A stretch of DNA of 64,000 nucleotides from Echinicola pacifica DSM 19836 (lineage in GTDB: Bacteria > Bacteroidota > Bacteroidia > Cytophagales > Cyclobacteriaceae): assembly GCF_000373245.1 (NCBI RefSeq), contig NZ_KB890750.1, positions 548,692 to 612,691 on the forward strand, in the 5' to 3' direction. Position 1 is the first letter of the stretch, and the number at the start of each line of letters is the position of its first letter. Both the position numbers and the translations under genes were made by a program. A model generated the notes under the pieces. It had not been told where the DNA came from. It saw nothing but the letters and a program-made list of their open reading frames with translations, and searched no databases. Below, piece after piece: positions 7,955 through 17,497 of the stretch.

Positions 7955-8761
7955 TTACACTAAGGATACTTTGCCTGGTCTCTCCGGGGTATATTCTCCG
8001 GTCAGAAACACTTTCCCCTGACCCATTCGACAGTCAAAAGCCCCACCTCTTTCACTAAGTTGCAGTGATTGAAGGTGATTTTTATTGAGGATTTTCGCCC
8101 AATAGGGGACCAAAATCGCATGGCTGGAGCCAGTAGCATAATCTTCTTTCTGCCAGGTATGCGGCACAAAGGTACGGCTCACAAAATCCACCTCATCCCC
8201 TTTGGCCGTGACGGCATATCCGAATAAATCCGAATCACGAAGTCTTTGGTAGTCCGGTTTTATCGACTGTATATCAGCTTGGGAGTCGGCTATAATCAAA
8301 TGCTTATTATGGGTCTTGTACATCGTTTGGAGAGGAATCCCCAGGCCTTCTCGTAGGGCAAGTGGGATTTCTATTTCCTCCGCCAGCTCGATTGGTGCCA
8401 GACTAAGGGTGATTGTCTGATCAGGATTGAGCACACCCTTTATCATCCCCTCGGGACTATTGAGCTCATAAGATTCAGCGGGGTATTTGCCATTGGCCGT
8501 GGCCAAATAAGCGGTGGCTGCAGCTGATCCATGGCCACAAAGTCCAATTTCTGCATCAGGAGCAAACCAACGTACAAAAAACCTCCCTGGGCCGTCTTCA
8601 GGCACCAAAAAAGTGGTCGCCGGCTGCTGCAACTCCTTGGCTATCCTACGCATCTGCTCCACTTCTGGAAACTGATCGCTGATAATGACCGCTGCGGGGT
8701 TGCCTTTAAAATTATGCTCTTTGCTGGAAAATGCAGAAATAATCTGATAGTTGATTTCCAT
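7955..8761 (-). CDS. PhzF-family (diaminopimelate-epimerase fold) protein lacking the usual catalytic Glu
   Basis: 268 residues with the two-lobed PhzF/DAP-epimerase fold: GNPAAV at 20-25, the oxyanion-type loop LCGHGSAAAT at 74-83, and TGSSH in the second lobe. In PhzF isomerase the catalytic Glu sits in an S-E-T-x-F motif at this point; here the aligned stretch reads QQPATTF (45-51), with Ala48 in its place. The protein is therefore probably not a phenazine isomerase, and no other phenazine gene is near. It is monocistronic. The family is certain; the substrate and reaction are unknown. Confidence 0.85.
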   Translation of the reverse strand: MEINYQIISAFSSKEHNFKGNPAAVIISDQFPEVEQMRRIAKELQQPATTFLVPEDGPGRFFVRWFAPDAEIGLCGHGSAAATAYLATANGKYPAESYELNSPEGMIKGVLNPDQTITLSLAPIELAEEIEIPLALREGLGIPLQTMYKTHNKHLIIADSQADIQSIKPDYQRLRDSDLFGYAVTAKGDEVDFVSRTFVPHTWQKEDYATGSSHAILVPYWAKILNKNHLQSLQLSERGGAFDCRMGQGKVFLTGEYTPERPGKVSLV

Positions 8762-8994
8762 ATTTATGGTAGTTGGTTAAAATTCACAATGGCCCCTTTT
8801 ATAGGCAAAGACAATACTCTTAAAAATTCTATTAGAAGTGAAAAATAACACTCCTATTTGATTAAATCAAGGATGATGACCATGTATAAGAACCAAAATC
8901 GTTTCATGTAGAATGACCTTGAATCTATTTATATATTCCTTTTATAAGAATATTCCCACACTGCTGCGTGAATGATTTTCTCAAAAGGAATAGC

Positions 8995-10446
8995 TTAATT
9001 GGCCCTCCAGAAATAAGGGGTGAATACGACAAGGATGGTAAATAGCTCCAATCGGCCAAGAAGCATAATCAGGCATAGGAATATTTTCGTAAAAGGATCC
9101 AGGAAAGAGAAGTTGTCCAATGGACCCACGCGACCTATAGCCGGACCGACATTCCCCAGGCAGGTGGCCACCGCACCAAAACTCGTCAGCATATCATACC
9201 CTACGATGGACATGACCACACTTCCCACCACAAAAACCATGAGGTAAATCAATAGAAATATCATGATATGGGTAATGATTTTTCCAGTAACCCGCTCCGA
9301 ATTGATCTTCAAGGGCACTACTGCACGGGGGTGCACGATCCTTTTGAATTCCAGGATGGTGTTCTTAAAGAAGGTAAGGTGTCTGATAAACTTGATACCA
9401 CCGGCAGTACTTCCGGCGCAGCCGCCTACGAATAGAAGGAGGAAAAATAAGATGGTCACTCCATGGCCATAGCTAGTATAATCTGCGGACACAAAACCTG
9501 TGGTGGTCACCAGAGAAACTACCTGAAATGCCGTATCCCGGAAGGCTTTTTCCAGCACATTGCCCGATAAGAAATAGACGGGAATGGCGAGCCCGATGAT
9601 GATCAATGCCACCACGAGCACATAAGCCTTGAATTCATCACTTTTCCAGACCTTATCAAATTTGCCCATCAGGGCAAAATAGACTACGGTAAAATTGGTA
9701 CCTGCGATAAACATAAAGAGAATGGCCACATATTGGATGAAGGGTACGTCAAAATAGGCCATACTGGCGTTTTTGGTGCTAAAACCTCCCGTTGCCAGCG
9801 TGGTCAGTGAATGGTTGATCGCATCATAGACATTCATCCCTCCCAGATAATACAGTAAGGCACAGAGGGCGGTAAGTCCCACATAGACATACCAAAGTCG
9901 CTTTGCGGTTTCCCGAATTCGAGGATGCAGCTTATCGGAGGTAGGCCCGGGAGACTCAGCCACGAAAAGCTCAATTCCTCCAATCCCCAATAATGGGAAA
10001 ATGGCCACTGTCAACACGATAATGCCCAATCCCCCAATCCACTGGGTCATGCTACGCCAAAAAAGGATACCCTTGGGCAGGGCTTCTATATCATTCAGCA
10101 CAGAAGCTCCCGTGGTGGTAAGTCCCGAGACGGTCTCAAATAAGGCGTCAGATATCTGCGGTAGAGTTCCACTTACCAGATAAGGCATCATGCCAAAAAT
10201 TGACATAAATATCCAGCTCAATGCAACAATCAGGTACCCTTCTCTTTTTCGGATATTTTGATCTTGCTTAGAAAAAGAGAAAAACAATAAGGCCCCCATG
10301 GCCACCGACACAAAAGCCGAGTAAATCAAGGGCACTTGATCTCCACTTTTGTAGTAAAAGCTAAAGGCTATCCCAGGCAGCATCAGTATGCCCAACAGCA
10401 TCAATAAGCCTCCCATAACTTTTGCAATGGCCTTATAATGGATCAT
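8995..10446 (-). CDS. trkH: Potassium uptake channel subunit TrkH/KtrB
   Basis: Inner-membrane K+ translocating subunit, 483 residues, with many hydrophobic helices. The four pore-loop segments of the SKT superfamily are visible: SGLTTTGASV, TTLATGGFST, SLVTTTGFVS and TCLGNVGPAIG, each with the selectivity Gly. The gene starts three bases after the trkA stop, so gating subunit and channel are made from one message. No terminator is obvious downstream (8960-8994). Confidence 0.95.
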   Translation of the reverse strand: MIHYKAIAKVMGGLLMLLGILMLPGIAFSFYYKSGDQVPLIYSAFVSVAMGALLFFSFSKQDQNIRKREGYLIVALSWIFMSIFGMMPYLVSGTLPQISDALFETVSGLTTTGASVLNDIEALPKGILFWRSMTQWIGGLGIIVLTVAIFPLLGIGGIELFVAESPGPTSDKLHPRIRETAKRLWYVYVGLTALCALLYYLGGMNVYDAINHSLTTLATGGFSTKNASMAYFDVPFIQYVAILFMFIAGTNFTVVYFALMGKFDKVWKSDEFKAYVLVVALIIIGLAIPVYFLSGNVLEKAFRDTAFQVVSLVTTTGFVSADYTSYGHGVTILFFLLLFVGGCAGSTAGGIKFIRHLTFFKNTILEFKRIVHPRAVVPLKINSERVTGKIITHIMIFLLIYLMVFVVGSVVMSIVGYDMLTSFGAVATCLGNVGPAIGRVGPLDNFSFLDPFTKIFLCLIMLLGRLELFTILVVFTPYFWRAN

Positions 10447-10449
10447 ATA

Positions 10450-11796
10450 TTAATTAAATAATTTCTCCAGGTTGGATTTAGCTGAAGGAAGCGCAAGGAC
10501 TATTGCCTTATCATTAAGCTGCAACTGAAAATCGCCATCAGGAATAAATACATCTTCTCCGCGGATCACCCCAGCTACAATCGCCGTATCAGGGAATCTC
10601 AATTCTCGAAGAAGCTTTTTAGTAAGCCGATTGTTTTTGGAAATTACGTATTGGATAAATTCTGCATCCACGCCATAGATACCAGAAATGGCCTCTACCT
10701 TCCCTTTACGGAGGTATCTAGCGATCTGGTTAGCGGCCACTAGCTTCTTATTGATCAGTGAATCCACCCCGATACTGTGGGAGATGTGGATATATTCACG
10801 GGTATCCACATGGGCAATCGTCTTATAAACCCCGTGGTTTTTTGCACTCAAACTCGTGATGATATTCGTCTCCGAACTCTCTGTAAGTGCCAAAAATGCA
10901 TGCATCTCTTCTAATCCCTCCTCTATCAGGAGCTCAATATTCTTATAATCTCCATGGATGACTAAGGTGGATTTTAACCGCTCACTTAGCCATTTGCAGC
11001 GTTCCTTGTCCCTATGGATAAGTGTGATCTTATACTCACCCTCCAGCTTCAGCGCTGAGGTGAAAGCCAAGTCATCCCCACCAATAAGCATCACATTCTT
11101 TATCGCCACCTCCTTTTGAGCCGTCAGCTGTGCTATCGATTCATTGGCTTTGGTATTGGAAACAAAATATACGTGATCATTATTTCTCAGAATGGTGGTG
11201 CCACGAGGGATAATGGTCATCTGATCTCTTACGATAGCGATGATCCTCACATCATCCAAAATCGACATGGCATTGGTATCCGCCAATCGCTTATTCACCA
11301 AGGGTGAATATTGATCCAAAATAACCCCTACCACGTTTAATTTGCCCTCTTCAAACTCGAAAATATCCGAAAAAGTGGAGTTTTTGATCATCCTATAGAT
11401 CTCACCGCTGCAAAGCATGGTGGGGGAGATAATATTGTCTATTCCTAAATTCCGAAAATAATTCACATTCTCCTCCTCTAGGTAATCATGATTTCGTACT
11501 CTGGCGATCACCCGCTTAGCTCCCAGCTGCTTAGCTAGCATGGCCGTCACGATATTAGTCTTCTCCGAGGTGGTCACCGCCATCACTAAATGCGCCTCTT
11601 TTACATTTGCATTCTTGAGCACATCGATGGATGCCGAATCACCTATCACCGTAAGGACATCTATCCGGGAAGCCACATGCTCCAAAATATCCTTATCCGT
11701 ATCGATTAAGGTAATATCCTTATTCTCATAACTCAACGATTCGGCAAGGTGAAATCCCATATCCCCTGCCCCCGCAATCACGATATTCATAGCCAT
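10450..11796 (-). CDS. trkA: Trk potassium system NAD-binding regulator TrkA
   Basis: Cytosolic peripheral regulator of TrkH, 448 residues, the length expected for the two-RCK form. The first RCK_N domain begins with IVIAGAGDMGFHLAESL and the acidic ending TLIDTD; a TrkA_C domain follows (about 140-220). The second RCK_N begins at about 230 with NVMLIGGDDLAFTSA and is followed by a second TrkA_C ending DKAIVLAL. The start could be Met1 or Met3 (MAMN). First gene of the trkA-trkH operon. Confidence 0.95.
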   Translation of the reverse strand: MAMNIVIAGAGDMGFHLAESLSYENKDITLIDTDKDILEHVASRIDVLTVIGDSASIDVLKNANVKEAHLVMAVTTSEKTNIVTAMLAKQLGAKRVIARVRNHDYLEEENVNYFRNLGIDNIISPTMLCSGEIYRMIKNSTFSDIFEFEEGKLNVVGVILDQYSPLVNKRLADTNAMSILDDVRIIAIVRDQMTIIPRGTTILRNNDHVYFVSNTKANESIAQLTAQKEVAIKNVMLIGGDDLAFTSALKLEGEYKITLIHRDKERCKWLSERLKSTLVIHGDYKNIELLIEEGLEEMHAFLALTESSETNIITSLSAKNHGVYKTIAHVDTREYIHISHSIGVDSLINKKLVAANQIARYLRKGKVEAISGIYGVDAEFIQYVISKNNRLTKKLLRELRFPDTAIVAGVIRGEDVFIPDGDFQLQLNDKAIVLALPSAKSNLEKLFN

Positions 11797-12084
11797 AGCC
11801 GTAAAGATAAAGCCTTTTGAAATGGATTATCAACTAAGTAAACAAAATTTAGTCTCAAGTGTCTTTTTAGTTAAATAGAAAAATCAATAATAATTTTGCC
11901 TAAAGGCAGACTGAATACCATAAATTCTGATTTTTACATCCATATTAATATGTCGATCCCTGGCTTTAAACTCAATTAAAATCAATCTATAACCTATTAA
12001 TTTCCCCCCTCTTTCCTATCTATCCCTTTATAATCCATGAGGCTGGGACCAACACCTTTCTACTCCCTGCTCTTATCCCGAAGG

Positions 12085-12420
12085 TCAGACTTCCTCAATG
12101 ATCGATTCGCCCGTGGACTTATCCCCTGAGGTCCAACGCCATTTTTCATATAGACGGATTTTGCCGCTAGGCAATATTTCCGGCACTGACTTACACTTTC
12201 CACTCATGATTTTGCCATCATTATTGATATGCTGGTACCTCATATCTATCCGTCCACCATCATCCACCCAGCCAATAAGCTGCCCTTTCTTTATGCTGCC
12301 TCCAAAATAAGTACCCGCTAATACCCGCCCTTCCTGAGCATAATGAAACTCGGTATCTGAGGACACCTCTCCATTATCTGAATTGCTGATCGCTCTAAAA
12401 ACTCTATTATTATAATTCAT
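12085..12420 (-). CDS. Small conserved protein of unknown function (sometimes labelled 'N-acetylglutamate synthase')
   Basis: 111 residues, no signal peptide. Sequence elements EFHYAQEGRVLAGTYFGG, KGQLIGWVD, GRIDMRYQHIN and GKIRLYEKWRWTSGD suggest a small all-beta protein with repeated G-x-Y/W hairpins. Close relatives in Bacteroidota databases often carry the label 'n-acetylglutamate synthase', which I consider a mis-transfer because nothing here resembles a GNAT or amino-acid-kinase fold (recall plus inference). Monocistronic, with no functional context. Confidence 0.7.
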   Translation of the reverse strand: MNYNNRVFRAISNSDNGEVSSDTEFHYAQEGRVLAGTYFGGSIKKGQLIGWVDDGGRIDMRYQHINNDGKIMSGKCKSVPEILPSGKIRLYEKWRWTSGDKSTGESIIEEV

Positions 12421-12649
12421 ACTAAATTGTTTTACACATCTAATAAAATAAAGTTTGTGCCATTAGACAAGTTTTGACCCGCTTTATCCTTCAGGATCTG
12501 AAATGAATCTATTTATACAAAAAAACCTCCCTCTCCTATATGCCCAATCAATTAGATCTCCCCTAAGCCCAATACCATTGCTCACTCCTCAGACTATGCA
12601 GGCGATAGACCTTTTCTCCGTTCGCAGTCACAAAGTGAATTGGGACAGG

Positions 12650-12684
12650 CACAAAAAAAACCTTGGGTATCGTACCCAAGGTTT
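12650..12684 (-). terminator. Terminator of the DUF4136 lipoprotein gene
   Basis: AAACCTTGGGTA (12658-12669) pairs perfectly with TACCCAAGGTTT (12673-12684), with a three-base loop. On the minus strand it is followed by a run of eight T (plus-strand A-run ending at 12660). Confidence 0.88.
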
Positions 12685-12712
12685 CTACTAAGCGTGTATT
12701 GCTGACCGCTAG

Positions 12713-13303
12713 TTAACGGGAACTTATGGCGCCTCTATGTTTCATATTTCGTGAAAACTCATATAGGATTTTCCCGGCGGACTCTTCTATATTCTTGTAT
12801 TTTTGTTTCATATTATTGACCTCCCCGACCGCGCTGATTCGCATCACCAATTCGTCCACTCTAGGATCAATAAAATCGATGACTACCTCTCCGAGCTTGT
12901 ATTTTTCTATTTCTGTTTGGCTGGGCCAATAGGAATTGCGGTAAGGATAGCGATACATATACGGGTTGTACATTCCGTAGGGAGACATTCCATATGGGCT
13001 GCTCTCCCTCACTTCTTTTTCACCATCGCTGAGGAGGGTATTGTACCTAAGGATGAGGTCGGGAGCATCTTCATTATAATGATAGCCTTGATCCTCCATA
13101 CCACTGATCAGGGCCTGTCTGAGGTTTTCATCCAGCGATGGGGAATTCCAGGCATCCTTGCCCATATATTCATTGATGATGGTGAAGGAAGAAAAGTTCT
13201 GATTGGGCTTAACTTTATTTTTCTCCAAATATACACGGACGGGACTGCAAGAAACCATCAGCAGGGTTCCGGTAAGAATTACTAATCCTAATATACGTTT
13301 CAT
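12713..13303 (-). CDS. DUF4136-type lipoprotein
   Basis: 196 residues beginning with a lipoprotein signal (MKRILGLVILTGTLLMVSCS, Cys19). The body, with FTIINEY, NLRQALISGMEDQGYHYNED, PDLILRYNT and VIDFIDPRVDELVMRISAVG, follows the DUF4136 pattern: a beta sheet, a helix, and an element where insoluble-component lipoproteins expose a membrane-facing sheet. A Tyr/Pro/Met-rich insert (about 103-125, including YGMSPYGMYNPYMY) interrupts the domain and is probably a disordered loop. Function unknown; envelope-associated by its anchor. Confidence 0.75.
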   Translation of the reverse strand: MKRILGLVILTGTLLMVSCSPVRVYLEKNKVKPNQNFSSFTIINEYMGKDAWNSPSLDENLRQALISGMEDQGYHYNEDAPDLILRYNTLLSDGEKEVRESSPYGMSPYGMYNPYMYRYPYRNSYWPSQTEIEKYKLGEVVIDFIDPRVDELVMRISAVGEVNNMKQKYKNIEESAGKILYEFSRNMKHRGAISSR

Positions 13304-13459
13304 GGGTAGTTTCCTTTCTAGTTACTTCTCCAAAACGAAGTTTTTTGAACTTATGTTACAGGCTTCAAAATTATTTTTATGCTAAAGCCCTAATTATAAA
13401 TTGAAAAGCAAGGGATAATATACTTTCTAAGTTATATAGCTGACGCTGACTACTATCGA

Positions 13460-14704
13460 TTAAGAATCCAGCAGATTTTTGCCCTCTTCGCCTGGTAGCT
13501 CCTCCACTTCTCTGAGCTTCCGCTGGATGACTCTGGTTCGGGTGCCCACCAGTGTATCCAGTTCGGTATTGGCTTCATTTAATTTCCGTTGGGCTTTTTC
13601 GATCAGCGTCCCAAACTTCCCGAATTCTGATTTGACCGCACCGAGCACCTTCCATACCTCGCTACTTCTGCGCTGGATCGCCAGGGTTTTGAATCCCATT
13701 TGGAGACTATTCAGCATGGCGGCCAGGGTGCTGGGGCCCGTTATCACCACTTTATATTCGTTTTGCAGCTGCTGAGCCAAACCTGAGTCTCTTATTACCT
13801 CAGCATATAAGCTCTCCATGGGTAAAAATAGTACCGCAAAATCCGTGGTCATCGGAGGATTGATATATTTTCTGGCTATATCCTGAGCCGATTTCCTTAC
13901 GGCCTTATTCAATTCGGCCTTTGCAAAATCCACCTGCTCTCGCTCTCCGGTATCGTAGGCATTCAATAAACGGTGGTACGCCTCCTGAGGAAATTTGGCA
14001 TCGACGGGCAGATAGACTGCCTCGTGGGAATTTTGTCCTGGTAACTTAATCGCAAACTCCACCCGCTCACTACTCCCCGCTTTCATGGCGGCATTACTTA
14101 TATATTGCTCACTGGTGAGGATATTCTCTAGAATACCCTGCAATTGATATTCGCCCAATACTCCCCGTGATTTCACATTGGTCAGTACTCGCTTGAGGTC
14201 CCCCACTCCTGTGGCGAGACTCTGCATTTCTCCAAGGCCCTTCTGTACATCCTGTAGCTGCTTGCTTACCAGCTCAAAACTCTGCCCTAGTCGCGCCTCC
14301 AAGGTCTTTTGAAGCTTTTCGTCCACCGTCTCCCGCATTTTGTCCAGTCGCTCCTCCGTCGATTGCAGCATGCGCTCCTGCCGCAATGCCAGCTCATTAA
14401 ACTTCTCGCGCTGCAAATCATTAAACTCCCTGACATTCTCTCGGAAAATCTTCCCAAAATCACGCAATCCATCCTGCTGATCCTTCGCCGATTGCCGCAT
14501 CGAATCGAATACCCACTTGAACTGCTGCGAAATCAGCTGATTCATCTCCTGCCTGCTTATGGCCAACTCCTGAACCATCAAGCCCTTCCATCTCTCCATC
14601 TGCAGTTCCCACTGCTTTTCAGAATTGCCCTTTCCTATCTTTATCAATAAGAATATAGTGAGCATAAGGTTGATCAATACTCCTGCTATAATAACGATAT
14701 CCAT
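13460..14704 (-). CDS. rmuC: DNA recombination protein RmuC
   Basis: 414 residues. An N-terminal membrane segment (IVIIAGVLINLMLTIFLLI) is followed by a long coiled coil (about 30-175, rich in Q, E, R and L) and then the RmuC nuclease-like domain with SRGVLGEYQLQGILENIL, LPVDAKFPQEAYHRLL, DFAVLFLPMESLYAEVIR and VVITGPSTLAAMLNSLQMG. RmuC proteins limit recombination at inverted repeats (E. coli knowledge). The length and domain order are normal. Monocistronic here. Confidence 0.95.
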   Translation of the reverse strand: MDIVIIAGVLINLMLTIFLLIKIGKGNSEKQWELQMERWKGLMVQELAISRQEMNQLISQQFKWVFDSMRQSAKDQQDGLRDFGKIFRENVREFNDLQREKFNELALRQERMLQSTEERLDKMRETVDEKLQKTLEARLGQSFELVSKQLQDVQKGLGEMQSLATGVGDLKRVLTNVKSRGVLGEYQLQGILENILTSEQYISNAAMKAGSSERVEFAIKLPGQNSHEAVYLPVDAKFPQEAYHRLLNAYDTGEREQVDFAKAELNKAVRKSAQDIARKYINPPMTTDFAVLFLPMESLYAEVIRDSGLAQQLQNEYKVVITGPSTLAAMLNSLQMGFKTLAIQRRSSEVWKVLGAVKSEFGKFGTLIEKAQRKLNEANTELDTLVGTRTRVIQRKLREVEELPGEEGKNLLDS

Positions 14705-15022
14705 ATAGGGTGCAAGTTAGCAACTTCTATAGTGTATCACTACCTATAAAAAGATCATATATCAATTTTCACGACAACTAATGTCGCATTTCCACATATT
14801 ATGCTAGGTTCATCCATCATTTACCTTTCTCGACTTCCATGCCTATTGACAAAAAGAAACGATTAAGACCTGAGCTTATCTTGGCACAAAGGGCAATCTT
14901 TATTAACTTGGATTAGCCAAAACTATTTTTGCTGATCAGGGCCTTAAAAAAGCCCTGTGCACTTCTTTACCTTTATTTGGCAGTTCTATATTCATCATTA
15001 GATTATTTGGAGAATAATATTC
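14705..15022. other. Divergent intergenic region, rmuC / pxpA
   Basis: 318 bases without a gene. It contains a short hairpin (CAGGGC 14937-14942 with GCCCTG 14952-14957) about 65 bases before pxpA. No clear promoter match. Confidence 0.5.
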
Positions 15023-15751
15023 ATGTCCACTATAGATATCAATAGCGACCTGGGAGAAGGAATAGGAAACGACGAAGCCATCATGCCCTATATTACCAGT
15101 TGCAATATAGCCTGCGGAGGGCATGCGGGAGATCTATCCAGCATGCAGGAGACCCTGCTGCTAGCGCAGCAATACAAGGTAAAAATAGGGGCTCATCCCT
15201 CCTTTCCGGATCGTGAAAATTTCGGAAGAAAGACAATGCATCTTTCTGATTCGGAATTAAAAGAAAGTATCCTAAGCCAAGTATCCGCCCTAAGTCATGC
15301 CGCAGGGTCTCTGGGCCTTAGCCTCCATCATATCAAGCCTCATGGAGCACTGTATAATCAAGCGGCAAAGGACCCAGCATTAGCCAAAACTATCGTTGGG
15401 ATCATTAAGGATCATTTTAAGGAGCTCACGCTATTTGCTCCCCCGGGCTCAGCACTATTGAAGGAGGGAAAGCAGCAGGGGATAACCGTATGGACTGAGG
15501 TATTTGCAGATCGGAATTATAGGGAGGACCTGAGCCTGGTCCCTAGATCAGAGGCCAATGCGGTAATTCATGAAGAAAAAGAAGTTCTGAGCCATCTGAA
15601 AAACATGCTTTGCGAAAGGAAAGTAAAAACCATCAACCACCAGTGGATTCCGATTACTGCTGACACCATCTGCGTCCATGGGGACAACCCTCATGCGGTA
15701 TCCCTGGCCAGAAATATTCATAATTTTATACACGGAACTCTCCAATCATGA
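15023..15751 (+). CDS. pxpA: 5-oxoprolinase subunit A (LamB/YcsF family)
   Basis: One of three subunits of the ATP-dependent prokaryotic 5-oxoprolinase, which opens 5-oxoproline (pyroglutamate), a damage product of glutamine and glutamate, to glutamate. 242 residues with family motifs IDINSDLGEG, SCNIACGGHAGD, VKIGAHPSFPDRENFGR and HIKPHGALYNQAA. The ATG of pxpB overlaps its stop by four bases (ATGA type). Head of the pxpABC operon; length is normal. Confidence 0.95.
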   Translation: MSTIDINSDLGEGIGNDEAIMPYITSCNIACGGHAGDLSSMQETLLLAQQYKVKIGAHPSFPDRENFGRKTMHLSDSELKESILSQVSALSHAAGSLGLSLHHIKPHGALYNQAAKDPALAKTIVGIIKDHFKELTLFAPPGSALLKEGKQQGITVWTEVFADRNYREDLSLVPRSEANAVIHEEKEVLSHLKNMLCERKVKTINHQWIPITADTICVHGDNPHAVSLARNIHNFIHGTLQS

Positions 15752-16452
15752 AGCCACTTATCTGCTATAAGCAATTTAGTCCACAGCATTTGGAATTACA
15801 GTGGAAGCCTGAGATAGCTCCGGACACTTTATTTGCCATTCGGCAGGCCAAGGCCATTGTAGAACGAGAGCTAGGATCCACTTTCCATGAAGCCCGCATA
15901 GGCTATCATAGTCTTTCCCTGCATTTTAAGGAAGGTATCTCCTTCCAAGACGTGGTGCCCACCATAGACAAGCTGCTTCACAATCCACCTAAGGAGTATC
16001 ATGAATCACGAAAAAGATGGCGAATTCCGGTATGGTATAATGGCAAAGACCTACAGCAGGTGGCGGCCACACATGAGCTATCGAGCAAGGAGCTGATTCA
16101 GCTCCATAGTGCTCCAAATTACCTCCTCCATTTTTATGGATTTATGCCCGGCTTCATGTACCTGGGAGGCTTAGCCAAAACCCTCCATACACCACGCAAA
16201 GCCAAGCCCGATCCGAAAATAGAAAAAGGATCGGTGGCTATTGGCGGCAAACAAACTGGCATCTACCCGCTCGAAAGCCCGGGGGGATGGCATATCATCG
16301 GCAAAACCCCCATCAACCTGTTTGATCCAGCCGCCTCTCCGCCTTTGAAGCCAGAACCGGGGGATGAAATAAACTTCTTTCCTATAGATCAGGAGGAATT
16401 CGACCAATTATCATTAGACGCTAAATCAGCCATTCATTATGAGTCAATATAA
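15748..16452 (+). CDS. pxpB: 5-oxoprolinase subunit B (KipI / AHS1 family)
   Basis: 234 residues of the allophanate-hydrolase-subunit-1 fold. Motifs: VPVWYN-like segment RIPVWYNGKDL, LHFYGFMPGFMYLGGL, TPRKAKPDPKIEKGSVAIGG and QTGIYPLESPGGWHIIG. It acts with PxpC in the ATP-dependent 5-oxoprolinase. It overlaps pxpA by four bases and pxpC by 14, so all three are translationally coupled. Confidence 0.95.
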   Translation: MKPLICYKQFSPQHLELQWKPEIAPDTLFAIRQAKAIVERELGSTFHEARIGYHSLSLHFKEGISFQDVVPTIDKLLHNPPKEYHESRKRWRIPVWYNGKDLQQVAATHELSSKELIQLHSAPNYLLHFYGFMPGFMYLGGLAKTLHTPRKAKPDPKIEKGSVAIGGKQTGIYPLESPGGWHIIGKTPINLFDPAASPPLKPEPGDEINFFPIDQEEFDQLSLDAKSAIHYESI

Positions 16453-17308
16453 AGGAATAGTCGAAGTCATCAAGCCGGGATTTTATACTTCTGTTCAGGA
16501 TCTTGGCAGGCCTGGTTTGGGCCACTGGGGCATCCCTATTTCTGGCCCAATGGATGAACAATCGTATCTGCTGGCCAATCACCTTCTCCAAAATGATCCC
16601 CCGAGCGCATGTCTGGAAATGACCATGACAGGCGGCACCTTCAAGTTCCATCATCAGGCTATCATCGTCCTCACCGGTGCCAATGGCAAAGCCCATATCA
16701 ATGGTAAAGCCATCTCCATCAATCAGGTGGTGGAAATAGCAGCGGGCCATGAATTGGAGATTGGGCCTTTTTATAAGGGAACACGAATGTATCTGGGGAT
16801 AAAAGGAGGCTTCAAAACAGCGCTAAGCTTTGAGAGTCGCAGCTGGTATCGTGGATTGACGAAGTATTTTAGATGTCCCAAAGGACTGAGGATTCCATTC
16901 GAGGCGGTAGCAGAGCATTCCCATAATAATCATTCGAAAGTGGGTATAGATGATTCCTTATTTGAAAATAATGTATTGGATGTATATCCTGGACCCGAGG
17001 CCACAGAGATGTCCAATGGCAATTTTGAAGCGCTATTCGAAAAATCTTTCCACCTCTCAGATCTTCAAAACCGAATGGGAATCCAACTTTCAGAGACCTT
17101 TAAAAATCACCTCAAGGAAATCCTTACGGCCCCTGTCTATCCAGGGACGGTCCAGCTGACCCCTGGCGGCAAGATCATCATCCTCATGAAAGATGCGCAA
17201 GTCACTGGAGGCTATCCACGAATCCTTCAATTAAGCCCAGAATCAATTAATATTTTGGCTCAAAAGAAGCCGAAGGACCCAATCAGGTTTCGCCTGAAGG
17301 AATTTTGA
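16439..17308 (+). CDS. pxpC: 5-oxoprolinase subunit C (KipA / AHS2 family)
   Basis: 289 residues of the biotin-dependent-carboxyltransferase-like AHS2 family. Motifs: VIKPGFYTSVQDLGRPGLGHWGI-type start (at about 8-30), GPMDEQSYLLANHLL, LEMTMTGGTFKF, NRMGIQL near 213, TPGGKIIILMKDAQVTGGYPRI near the C-terminus. It is somewhat shorter than many homologues but has both ends. Last gene of the pxp operon; no clear terminator follows. Confidence 0.93.
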   Translation: MSQYKGIVEVIKPGFYTSVQDLGRPGLGHWGIPISGPMDEQSYLLANHLLQNDPPSACLEMTMTGGTFKFHHQAIIVLTGANGKAHINGKAISINQVVEIAAGHELEIGPFYKGTRMYLGIKGGFKTALSFESRSWYRGLTKYFRCPKGLRIPFEAVAEHSHNNHSKVGIDDSLFENNVLDVYPGPEATEMSNGNFEALFEKSFHLSDLQNRMGIQLSETFKNHLKEILTAPVYPGTVQLTPGGKIIILMKDAQVTGGYPRILQLSPESINILAQKKPKDPIRFRLKEF

Positions 17309-17497
17309 AGTGGATAAGCGCACAGTCTCCTCTGGCAATTCCATATTCATTCCGATACTATTAAAAAACAGGTAAACTAATAGGCCAGAAAACAACCCTT
17401 GATGGTATTTTGCGTTAATTTGCATGTACTTTTATACCCTGAAAGTCCTCCTCAAACTGAAATCAAAGAAACTAGACTATATAATACAGAGCTTAAG

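Noticed and set aside
12503..12691. Plus-strand frame of 62 codons in the gap before the DUF4136 gene
   Set aside because: It runs into the terminator hairpin of the opposite gene, has no recognisable motif, and its composition is not protein-like.
17399..17497. Extended N-terminus of the membrane thioredoxin
   Set aside because: The extra 33 residues are not conserved-looking; the hydrophobic signal begins at the ATG at 17498.
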